Assembly (NCBI GenBank): GCA_964453265.1
Contig: CAYVNU010000003.1
Coordinates: forward strand, 1-64,000
DNA length: 64,000 nucleotides
DNA from: CAYVNU01 sp964453265
GTDB taxonomy: Bacteria; Patescibacteriota; Doudnabacteria; UBA920
Direction of reading: 5' to 3'
In this document: piece after piece, positions 50,415 to 57,851 of the stretch
Position numbering within the stretch: position 1 is the stretch's first letter
How the letters are laid out: each line of letters begins with the position of its first letter
Notes under the pieces: model-generated
What the model saw: the letters and a program-made list of their open reading frames with translations, nothing else
What the model was told of the DNA's origin: nothing
The model's database searches: none
Translations under genes and position numbers: made by a program

Positions 50415-51494
50415 TTACACCTCTTCGACTGCCGGACTTAATGTAACATGCTGAGCCGGCATTTCCAGCGGATGAGTCGTGGTAATAAAGGTTTGAAATT
50501 TTCCTTGTAAATATTTAAGCAAAAAAGTCCTGCGTGTGTCGTCCAGCTCTGAAAGCACGTCATCTAAAAGTAAAATGGGCTTATCGTTTCCCCGACTAAG
50601 GAATTCAAGTTCTAAAATTTTTAAAGACAAAATTTGGCTTCTCAGCTCTCCTCTTGAAGAAAATGGAGGCAAAAGCAAACCTTCGCTTTTTAAAGTAAAA
50701 TCGTCTTTGTGCGGACCAACCAAACAAGAAGCCGAAAGAAGTTCTTTTGAGCGATAATTTTTAAGTTTTAAACTTATTTCATTTTTTATTTCTTCCACTG
50801 TTTCCCCGGGCAACGTTTCGTAAACCACTTCAACCGGCCTATGAAAACCAGAAATTGAACTATAAATTTCGGCAATGCTTGTGTTTAAAAAGTTAACAAA
50901 TTGTTTTCTTTCAAAAATAATTTGAGAGCCAATTTCTGCAAGCTGTTCGTCCCAAACATCCAAACCAGAAACCTGTGCACGACCGGCTTTTATATCTTGC
51001 AAGAGCCTGCTTTTTTGAAACAAAATTCTTTTGTATTCACCAATAACTTCTAAATAAGCGTGGCTCTTTTGTGACAACACCATGTTAAAATATTTTCTTC
51101 TTGCGTCCGGGGTTTTGCTAAACAAATCCACATCTGTTGGATCAAAAATAACTACACTTATAAAATTCTGAGCTTCTTTTCTTTTTTTCTTAACACCATC
51201 CAATAAAAAATTTGCGTAAATCTTTTCTCTTCTTTCTAAGAAGATTTGCAGAGTATGCAATTGCCCTTCTTTTTCGGTTTGAATTTTTATATCAATTTGA
51301 TTTGAATCTTTTAAAAAAATAAACTCGTTGTCGTCCCTAAAAGACTTAAACAAAGAAGCAAAATAAACCGACTCCAGTAAATTTGTCTTACCCACAGCAT
51401 TTGGTCCAGATATAACTACAACATCACTTGTTACATCTAAATTTAGACTTGGATAATTTCTAAAGTTTTTTATTTGAATATTGGTAATTTTCAT
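50415..51494 (-). CDS. recF: DNA replication and repair protein RecF
   Basis: A 359-aa SMC-like ATPase. Walker A SGPNAVGKTNLLES at residues 29-42, signature-like FSSRGELRSQILSLKI near 275, and Walker B ILLLDDVLSELDDTRR near 303. RecF with RecOR loads RecA at gaps. It is placed after dnaN as in many bacterial origins. Separated from dnaN by a 126-base spacer with repeats. Confidence 0.96.
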   Translation of the reverse strand: MKITNIQIKNFRNYPSLNLDVTSDVVVISGPNAVGKTNLLESVYFASLFKSFRDDNEFIFLKDSNQIDIKIQTEKEGQLHTLQIFLERREKIYANFLLDGVKKKRKEAQNFISVVIFDPTDVDLFSKTPDARRKYFNMVLSQKSHAYLEVIGEYKRILFQKSRLLQDIKAGRAQVSGLDVWDEQLAEIGSQIIFERKQFVNFLNTSIAEIYSSISGFHRPVEVVYETLPGETVEEIKNEISLKLKNYRSKELLSASCLVGPHKDDFTLKSEGLLLPPFSSRGELRSQILSLKILELEFLSRGNDKPILLLDDVLSELDDTRRTFLLKYLQGKFQTFITTTHPLEMPAQHVTLSPAVEEV

Positions 51495-51620
51495 ATGAGC
51501 GATCCGAACTTACGAACACATCCCCGCCTGCACTTGCCTGCGGCTTCGAGCCCTGGCGGGCAGGCGAATGTTCCGAATTTGAACCATTCGGATAAAATGA
51601 GAATTGTTCGTGCTGATATA
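51495..51620. repeat. recF-dnaN spacer with palindromic mini-element
   Basis: CGCCTGC (51525-51531) and GGGCAGGCG (51558-51566) form an element rich in GC, CGCCTGCACTTGCC-like, nested between GAACA/TGTTC (51514.../51570...) and followed by TCCGAA/TTCGGA. Confidence 0.65.
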
Positions 51621-52721
51621 TTAATTTTTAATAGGCATGACTAAGTACAAATAACCATTGTCACTGACAGGAAAAAACACAGCAGGAGAACTATCGTTAA
51701 TTAATTTAATTTCTATTTTTTCCCCCTCCACAACCTGTAGGGCCTCCAAAATATATTTATAATTTAACATAACGGTTCCGGCTTGCCCGCTAATTTCAGA
51801 CGGCACCTCAACAACACTTTTTCCTAAATCCCCGTTTTCCGCAGTTAACACCAAACTGTTTTTTTCTGGCAAATAATTAAACTGCACACTGTTACTATTT
51901 TGACTAAAAATAGCGGCAGCCTTTAGCGCGTTAACCAAACCGGTTTTTAAAGTAACAATTGTTGTTAAAAATTCAGAAGGGATTATTTCTTTGTAGTCAG
52001 GAAACTGTCCTTCTACAAGCCTGCTCACCAACAAAGTTTCGTTAAAAGCAAAAGCTATTTGGGTTTCTGTTACCACCACACCAACAACACCCTTGTAGCC
52101 ACCGCATAACCTTGAAATTTCGGAGGCGGTTTTATGCGGAATTATAACCATCTTTTCGTCTTCGTTTTGATCTTCAAGGTTTAATTTTCTTTCTGCCAGC
52201 CTATACCTGTCGGTTGCTGCGGTTTTTAAAGTTTTTTGACCTAACACCATCAACACACCACTAATTTCTGGTTGGGTTTGGTTTGTTGATGTGGCAAAAA
52301 TTACTGAATCCAAAGCTTTTTTTAAGTTTTCTGACATAATCTTGTAACCACCGCCGGTTTCTACTTGTGGTATTAAAGGAAATTCTTCTGCAGGCAAAGT
52401 TTTTATGCTGGTGTGATAGTTTTCTGTTTCAACCTCTAAAACACCTTGTTTACTCAAAAGTGAAATATTTTTATTTGGCAAACTATTAACCAAATCTATT
52501 GCTGTTTTGGCGTTTAATGTAAACTCCCCTTCTTCTTCAACCTTACATCTAATTAGTGTTGTTATTGCTATTTCTAAGTTGGTAGAAGATATTTTTAACA
52601 TCCCGTTATCTGTCTTTAGTAAAAAATTATTTAATATGGGAAGTGTGTTGTTAGGAGAAATTATTTTTCCAACAATCCCTAAGCCAGATTTTAGATTTTC
52701 TTGAGTGCAAACTATTTTCAT
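51621..52721 (-). CDS. dnaN: DNA polymerase III beta (sliding clamp)
   Basis: A 366-aa clamp with the usual three repeats of about 120 residues: MKIVCTQENLKSGLGIVGKIIS...ILNNFLLKT; GYKIMSENLKKALDSVIFATSTNQTQPEISGVLM; SEFLTTIVTLKTGLVNALKAAAIFS. It ends YLYLVMPIKN, which closes the peptide-binding pocket for polymerase and partners. It lies downstream of dnaA on the same strand with 169 bases between. Confidence 0.98.
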   Translation of the reverse strand: MKIVCTQENLKSGLGIVGKIISPNNTLPILNNFLLKTDNGMLKISSTNLEIAITTLIRCKVEEEGEFTLNAKTAIDLVNSLPNKNISLLSKQGVLEVETENYHTSIKTLPAEEFPLIPQVETGGGYKIMSENLKKALDSVIFATSTNQTQPEISGVLMVLGQKTLKTAATDRYRLAERKLNLEDQNEDEKMVIIPHKTASEISRLCGGYKGVVGVVVTETQIAFAFNETLLVSRLVEGQFPDYKEIIPSEFLTTIVTLKTGLVNALKAAAIFSQNSNSVQFNYLPEKNSLVLTAENGDLGKSVVEVPSEISGQAGTVMLNYKYILEALQVVEGEKIEIKLINDSSPAVFFPVSDNGYLYLVMPIKN

Positions 52722-52890
52722 ATATAATTTAATTAATATAAAGAAGTAATAATATTAATAAGGGTTGTTGATTTGTGGATTAAGGAAAATACTTAGTAAA
52801 TAACAGTAATTGTTTATTTTTTTGTTGTGCACAAGTTGGTTGGTAATAAGTTAATAAAAATAATTTCTTCAATTATTTTTATTAACTTAT
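52722..52890. other. dnaA-dnaN spacer with 21-bp AT palindrome and DnaA-box-like sites
   Basis: Arms 52845-52865 and 52871-52891 are perfectly complementary for 21 bases around TCTTC and contain a single G-C pair; the palindrome abuts the dnaA stop. TTGTGGATTA (52776-52785) resembles a DnaA box with one mismatch. It could be the dnaA terminator or part of the replication origin. Confidence 0.5.
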
Positions 52891-54249
52891 TTATATAAAC
52901 AGTTTATCCAGAATTAAATCCACTTCTTGTTTAAACTCCGGTTTTTCTTGTAAAAGACCCTGCATTTTTTCTACTGCATGCATTACCGTGGTGTGGTCAC
53001 GCCCGCCAAAAAAATCACCAATGGAAGGAAAGGAGCTGTCTAGCTGTTTTCTGATAATATACATTGCAATTTGTCTGGGTTTTACAAATTCTTTTTTCCT
53101 TGATTGTTTAATTAGGTCTTCTAGCGTGATGTTATAAAATTCTGCCACAAGCTCCGCGACTTTTTTTGCTGATGTGACTCTTTTTTTAATACCAATAATG
53201 CTGGTTAATATATTTTTAGCTTCTTCTAAAAACAATCCCCTGTTTTGCATTTGTTGGTATACAGCAAGTTTGTTTAAAGCGCCTTCTAGTTCTCTTACGT
53301 TGTTTTGTATATTTTCGGCCAGATAAAAAAGTATGGGTTCGTCAATTCGGACGCCGCGTTTCTCCATTTTGTTTCTAAGTATGGCCATGCGGGTTTCTAG
53401 GTCGGGAGCCTGGATGTCCGCGACCATTCCCCACTCAAATCGTGAGATTAATCTTTGTTCTACAGCCGCTATTTCTTTTGGTGCGCGGTCAGATGTAATA
53501 ATAATTTGTTTGCCCTTATCCCTTATTTCATTAAAAGTATGAAAAAATTCTTCTTGCGTTCCTTCTTTGCCTGAAATAAACTGAATATCGTCTACCATTA
53601 AAACGTCAACTTCTCTATAACGCTTTTTAAACTCCTCGGTACGTTTTTGTTTTATTGAGTCTATGTAGTCATTGGTAAATTTTTCACTACTAACGTAAAG
53701 AATTTTGCAACGAGGGTTGCTTGCAAGCATTTTATGTCCAACAGCTTGCATTAAATGAGTCTTACCTAAACCTACTCCACCATAGATAAATAAAGGATTA
53801 TATTGGGTTCCTGGGGTTTTTGCGACGGCATGGCTCGCAGCATGAGCCAACTCGTTATTTTTTCCAGTTATAAAGGTTTCAAAAGTGTATTTTGGGTTTA
53901 GTCCTGATGTTGGAATTGTTTGATTATTTTCCAATCCTTCAAATTTTCCGGATTTTTTTTGACTTGATTGATTTTTTGCGGAGTTGTTAGAATTTTGCGC
54001 AGTACTTGACCCTATTTGGTATTTTATTTCCTTTACTTCGGGCGCTAATGACTTTAAGGCCTTAAGAATTTCGGGTTGATATTTGCTGCTAATCCAGTTT
54101 TTATGAAACATGTCAGGTGTGTGGATTAAAATAAAATCCTGTCCCCGTTCTGCAATTCCAGTGCTTTTAAACCAGGTATTAAAATTTGCTTTGCTTAAAG
54201 ATATTTCTAAATGTCCGAGTATGGCTTGCCAAAGCTGCTGATTGTTCAT
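52891..54249 (-). CDS. dnaA: Chromosomal replication initiator DnaA
   Basis: A 452-aa DnaA. Domain I (1-80, WQAILGHLEISLSKANFNTWF) is followed by a short linker (about 95-125, rich in N, Q and S). The AAA+ domain has Walker A YGGVGLGKTHLMQAVGH near 155 and Walker B VLMVDDIQFISGKEGTQEEFFHTFNE. Domain IV carries the DnaA-box reader GRDHTTVMHAVEKM near 420. It melts the origin. It points away from rpmH, the classic arrangement, with the 374-base spacer a probable origin. Confidence 0.99.
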   Translation of the reverse strand: MNNQQLWQAILGHLEISLSKANFNTWFKSTGIAERGQDFILIHTPDMFHKNWISSKYQPEILKALKSLAPEVKEIKYQIGSSTAQNSNNSAKNQSSQKKSGKFEGLENNQTIPTSGLNPKYTFETFITGKNNELAHAASHAVAKTPGTQYNPLFIYGGVGLGKTHLMQAVGHKMLASNPRCKILYVSSEKFTNDYIDSIKQKRTEEFKKRYREVDVLMVDDIQFISGKEGTQEEFFHTFNEIRDKGKQIIITSDRAPKEIAAVEQRLISRFEWGMVADIQAPDLETRMAILRNKMEKRGVRIDEPILFYLAENIQNNVRELEGALNKLAVYQQMQNRGLFLEEAKNILTSIIGIKKRVTSAKKVAELVAEFYNITLEDLIKQSRKKEFVKPRQIAMYIIRKQLDSSFPSIGDFFGGRDHTTVMHAVEKMQGLLQEKPEFKQEVDLILDKLFI

Positions 54250-54623
54250 TTGTTTTGATTGTCTTAGTTATTATTCCTAGAGAAATTTATGGTTGTGTCT
54301 ATGTTGAAGATTGGAAAAGGTTGTAATCTGCCTTTTTTGTCTACGTAAGTACTATTTTAACAGGCAGTTATCAACATGTAAAACCTATAAAAAACGGCTT
54401 ATATAAAGGGTAAATAAATTCATCTGTTAATATGGTGTGGATATTTTGTGTTAAAAATTTAGGCTTCTGATAGGGTTGACTTTTGCACGACTTTTTTAGT
54501 ATAATATTCTAAGAATTAACAATCCAAAAAGACTCTCAATTAAATTACTGTTCATAAAATACTGTTTGTAAATGTGGCAGCTGTTTTAATTAAGTGTAGT
54601 CTTTAGGGCTATTTAGGGAAAAC
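54250..54623. other. Probable replication-origin region between dnaA and rpmH
   Basis: Very AT-rich; holds TTATCAACA (54367-54375) and TGTGGATAT (54436-54444), both one or two mismatches from the DnaA box TTATCCACA. At the right end is the rpmH promoter. No perfect DnaA box was seen, so the origin call is mainly by gene order. Confidence 0.5.
54476..54505 (+). promoter_or_regulatory. Promoter of the rpmH operon
   Basis: TTGACT (54476-54481), 18-base spacer, TATAAT (54500-54505), giving a leader of about 110 bases. Confidence 0.8.
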
Positions 54624-54758
54624 ATGAAAAGAACTTATCAACCAAAAGTTGCAAGAAGAAAAAAAAGACATGGTTTTTTAAAACGCATGTCCAGTAAAAC
54701 CGGCCGTAACGTTTTGGCCAGGCGCAGGGCTAAGGGTAGGAAAAAGTTGTCGGTTTAG
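54624..54758 (+). CDS. rpmH: 50S ribosomal protein L34
   Basis: A 44-aa protein: MKRTYQPKVARRKKRHGFLK followed by RMSSKTGRNVLARRRAKGRK and KLSV. This is a full-length L34. It is the first gene of the conserved rpmH-rnpA-yidD-yidC-jag string beside dnaA. Confidence 0.99.
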   Translation: MKRTYQPKVARRKKRHGFLKRMSSKTGRNVLARRRAKGRKKLSV

Positions 54759-54779
54759 TAAGTAATATTTTTACAAATT

Positions 54780-55112
54780 ATGTTTGCAAAAAAAAACCGT
54801 CTATCCAAAACTAGGGACGTTCAGGCTGTCTTTGCGGGTGGACGAGTTTTTTTTAACCCTTATTTTAGCTTAAAAGCTAAGAAAAATGGGGTAATTCCAA
54901 GATTTACGGTTGTAGTTTCAACCAAGGTTTCAAAAAAAGCTGTTCATAGAAACAGAATTAAAAGGGTTATTCGGGAATTTTTAAAATTAAAAACTACCTT
55001 AATTTTTCCGGCTGATTATGTGGTTATTGTAAAGCCTGCCATGACAAAACTTTCCGAAAAATTAGCAATAGACAGCTTGGAAAATTTAATGCTTAAAGCC
55101 CGTATTTTGTAA
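54780..55112 (+). CDS. rnpA: Ribonuclease P protein component
   Basis: A 110-aa protein starting MFAKKNRLSKTRDVQAVF. The RNA-contacting block KVSKKAVHRNRIKRVIREFLK (near 50-70) is the RNR signature. It binds the RNase P RNA, whose gene is not recognised here. The gap to yidD is 3 bases. Confidence 0.96.
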   Translation: MFAKKNRLSKTRDVQAVFAGGRVFFNPYFSLKAKKNGVIPRFTVVVSTKVSKKAVHRNRIKRVIREFLKLKTTLIFPADYVVIVKPAMTKLSEKLAIDSLENLMLKARIL

Positions 55113-55115
55113 AAT

Positions 55116-55406
55116 ATGAAAATTTTAAATTTTTTTGTAAGTTTGCCCAAGTATTTTGCGGTTTCGGTGATTAGGCTTTATCAAGTTTTGCTTTCTCCTG
55201 ATCACAGCTGGCTAAGGTATAAATACCCTTATGGTTTTTGTTCTTACTATCCGTCCTGTAGTGAATATTCAAAGCAGGCAATAACTGATTTTGGCTTATT
55301 TAAAGGCTTTTTATTAAGTATTGTTAGAATTATTAAGTGTAATCCCTTGTCTCTTCCATCAGTGGATTTGGTACCAAAAAAATTAACTAAAAAAATATGT
55401 TTTTAA
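55116..55406 (+). CDS. yidD: Membrane protein insertion efficiency factor YidD
   Basis: A 96-aa protein with the YidD signature YPYGFCSYYPSCSEYSKQAITDFGLFKGFLLSIVRIIKCNPL and its three conserved cysteines. It is amphipathic and membrane-associated, helping YidC. It overlaps yidC by 10 bases. Confidence 0.95.
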   Translation: MKILNFFVSLPKYFAVSVIRLYQVLLSPDHSWLRYKYPYGFCSYYPSCSEYSKQAITDFGLFKGFLLSIVRIIKCNPLSLPSVDLVPKKLTKKICF

Positions 55407-56125
55407 ATTTATATAATGAAGTAATTTATCGCCCACTTTTAAATTTACTAGTGTTTTTTTATAAAGTGATTCCAGGACATGATATTGGAATTGTTATTAT
55501 TTTGTTAACCTTGTTAATTCGTTTGCTTCTGGCCCCAAGTTTTCACAAGTCGCTTAAAAGTCAAAAAGCAATGAATGACTTACAGCCAAAGCTAAATGAT
55601 TTAAGAGAAAAACATAAAGACGATAAAGAAGGTCAAGCTAAGGCCATGATGGCTTTATACAAAGAACATCAGGTAAACCCTCTTTCGTCATGCCTGCCTT
55701 TGCTTGTTCAATTGCCAATTTTAATTGCTCTCTATCAGGTATTTAGCAAAGCTTTGGCTAATCACCTAACTGGTTTGTATGGTTTCGTAAATTTTACGGG
55801 TACAATTAATCCAAAATTTTTGGGACTCATTGATTTATCTAAGCATGCCGGACAGACTACGGCCGGAATAGTTTTGGCGGTTATAGCTGGAGCTGCGCAG
55901 TTCTGGCAGTCTAAAATGATGTTGCCGCAAGCCAGTAGTCAAGATGCAACAACTAAAGCTATGCAAATGCAAACAACTTATGTTTTGCCTATTATTAGTA
56001 TTGTGATTGCTTTAAAGCTCCCTGCCGGGCTTCCTTTGTATTGGATAGTTACAACACTTTTTGCAATAGGTCAACAGTATTATATTCACAGAAAGCCAGC
56101 GCAAGTTGTTACAAATAACCAATAA
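55397..56125 (+). CDS. yidC: Membrane protein insertase YidC (short, Gram-positive type)
   Basis: A 242-aa insertase core without the large periplasmic domain of Gram-negative YidC. Five helices are visible: IGIVIILLTLLIRLLLAPSF with its hydrophilic-groove arginine (near 33-52), then PLSSCLPLLVQLPILIALYQVF, and the last three near 155-175, 195-215 and 215-230. The cytoplasmic coiled coil MNDLQPKLNDLREKHKDDKEGQAKAMMALYKEH is typical. There is no lipoprotein cysteine at the start. Confidence 0.96.
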   Translation: MFLNLYNEVIYRPLLNLLVFFYKVIPGHDIGIVIILLTLLIRLLLAPSFHKSLKSQKAMNDLQPKLNDLREKHKDDKEGQAKAMMALYKEHQVNPLSSCLPLLVQLPILIALYQVFSKALANHLTGLYGFVNFTGTINPKFLGLIDLSKHAGQTTAGIVLAVIAGAAQFWQSKMMLPQASSQDATTKAMQMQTTYVLPIISIVIALKLPAGLPLYWIVTTLFAIGQQYYIHRKPAQVVTNNQ

Positions 56126-56163
56126 TATATTTTTGTTATCGAGAATTGTAAAATACCAACACA

Positions 56164-56634
56164 ATGACCAATTATGAAAAAATTGAACAGGTAAAAAAAG
56201 TAATATTAGAGCTTTTAAGTGAAGCTGGTTTTTCTGCGACTGTTGAATTTGAAGAAAGTATAACCAAGGGGTTAGTTTTTAACATTCTTTCCCAGGAATC
56301 CTATATGTTAATTGGGAAACAAGGTAACACACTTCATGCCTTACAAATTTTAATTCAGGCATTGGTTTTCAAAAAATTTAGTGGACAAGAGCCGATGTGG
56401 TTTAGCATAGATGTGGATGATTACAAAAGAAAACGTGAGTGGTATTTAAAAGAAACCGCTAAAACCGCGGCGGATAAATTAAAAAAAACCGGAAGGGCTC
56501 AGGGTCTTGAACCTATGCCGGCATATGAGCGCCGTTTTATTCATTCTTTCCTACAAGAAAGTGAGTCCGATATATTTTCTGAAAGCGACGGGCAAGAGCC
56601 GTACCGCAGAATAATTTTACGCTTAAAGAAATAA
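56164..56634 (+). CDS. jag: Jag/KhpB-family KH-R3H RNA-binding protein
   Basis: A 156-aa protein. The KH domain (LIGKQGNTLHALQILIQALVFKKF, near 60-85) is followed by the R3H domain (near 110-156) with MPAYERRFIHSFLQES. The N-terminal Jag_N domain is short. In Gram-positive bacteria KhpB binds many RNAs and affects cell-wall growth. It is last in the rpmH string, followed by a bidirectional terminator. Confidence 0.93.
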   Translation: MTNYEKIEQVKKVILELLSEAGFSATVEFEESITKGLVFNILSQESYMLIGKQGNTLHALQILIQALVFKKFSGQEPMWFSIDVDDYKRKREWYLKETAKTAADKLKKTGRAQGLEPMPAYERRFIHSFLQESESDIFSESDGQEPYRRIILRLKK

Positions 56635-56636
56635 TT

Positions 56637-56663
56637 AAAACCCTTCCACACTGGAAGGGTTTT
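56637..56663. terminator. Bidirectional terminator between jag and the ligase-like gene
   Basis: AAAACCCTTCCA pairs perfectly with TGGAAGGGTTTT around CAC. Confidence 0.93.
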
Positions 56664-57849
56664 AAAATATAGCTAAAATAATCCAGAAGACAAGCGCTAG
56701 GTCGTTTTTAAAGTAGGGGTTGTCTATTTGACCTTGCGCTAGTAGTGCTATTAAGAATAGTGCGACAGAAAGTTTAAAAATATTTTTACGGTCAATTAAT
56801 CCGCGGTATATTAAAAGACTTATTAGCCCTATAAAACCTATTAGTCCTATTACTCCCGTTTCAACCCACAAATCCAAAAAAATATTGTGTGGGAAGTTGT
56901 GATCAGGTAAAGTTTGGTCGCTAATTAAACTTCTATATTCTTTTGCATACCCACCAAGACCTAAACCGAATAACGGCGATTGTTTAATTGCTTTTATTCC
57001 ACTTTCCCAAAGAACAATACGTGACAAAGCTGACTTTTCTCCTTTAAAAGGAGCGGTTATTCTACTGCTTAAACTGGCGCTGGAATAAAAAATTATAACT
57101 AAAAAAAATGCTGCCCCAGCAAGGGCAAATTTAATTTTTTTGTTGCCCGATAAAATAAAATAAACAACCCCAGCTGTTAAGATTCCTAGTAGCCCGGAAC
57201 GGGAAAGTGAAAGTAATAACCCAAGTAGCCCTAAAAACCATAAGCATAAAAATAAATTTTGCAATTTCTTTCTTTCCGGACTTTGTTTGTCAGGTGACAA
57301 AAGGTCAGGTATTAAAAAACTTAAAATTGGCGTTACCCAAAGAGCGAAAAAATTAGGGTGGACAAAAAAACTTACCGCTCTTTTTTGTTCAATGTCATTG
57401 CCGGCAAAAAGTTGCGATAAGCCAAGGCCAAAAAAATATTGGATTACGGCAATAAGGCCGGCCAGGCCGAGCAGTAAATAGCAATAAGTTACGAGCCTAT
57501 GCTTTGCTGAAGAATTATTTTTAAAAATGAATCGAGCAATATAGTAAGTAATAATTGGCTGAAAAAATATTACTAAAAATTCTCCAAAATTTTTTCTACC
57601 CAGCCCGCCTATATAAAAACTAATTATTCCACTTAAGGAGAAAATCCAAATAAATATATTTTCTTTTGAAATGGTAATTAAACTAGATAGGAAATTTTTT
57701 GTTTGATGATTTTTTATTAAATAACCAATAAATAAAATCCATACAAAAAAAAGCCAAATAATAAGAAAATTTGCTGGGATTTGGAATAATTTAAAAGTTA
57801 TACTGTAAGTAGGAGCTAAAATAAAACTAAGCAGAATTAAATATTCCAT
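56662..57849 (-). CDS. O-antigen ligase/polymerase-like membrane protein
   Basis: A 395-aa protein with about 11 membrane helices. The loop LGLGGYAKEYRSLISDQTLPDHNFPHNIFLDLWVETGVIGLIGFIGL (near 295-345), with its H-N-x-x-x-x motif, is the Wzy/WaaL (Wzy_C) signature. It would join or polymerise lipid-linked sugar chains at the outer face of the membrane. Its partner could be ManC-derived glycans. 'VIGLIGFIGLISLLI' coincides with a copy of the CCTATTAGTCCTAT word repeat. It is 2 bases from the PBP gene and co-transcribed with it. Confidence 0.85.
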   Translation of the reverse strand: MEYLILLSFILAPTYSITFKLFQIPANFLIIWLFFVWILFIGYLIKNHQTKNFLSSLITISKENIFIWIFSLSGIISFYIGGLGRKNFGEFLVIFFQPIITYYIARFIFKNNSSAKHRLVTYCYLLLGLAGLIAVIQYFFGLGLSQLFAGNDIEQKRAVSFFVHPNFFALWVTPILSFLIPDLLSPDKQSPERKKLQNLFLCLWFLGLLGLLLSLSRSGLLGILTAGVVYFILSGNKKIKFALAGAAFFLVIIFYSSASLSSRITAPFKGEKSALSRIVLWESGIKAIKQSPLFGLGLGGYAKEYRSLISDQTLPDHNFPHNIFLDLWVETGVIGLIGFIGLISLLIYRGLIDRKNIFKLSVALFLIALLAQGQIDNPYFKNDLALVFWIILAIF

Positions 57850-57851
57850 AA

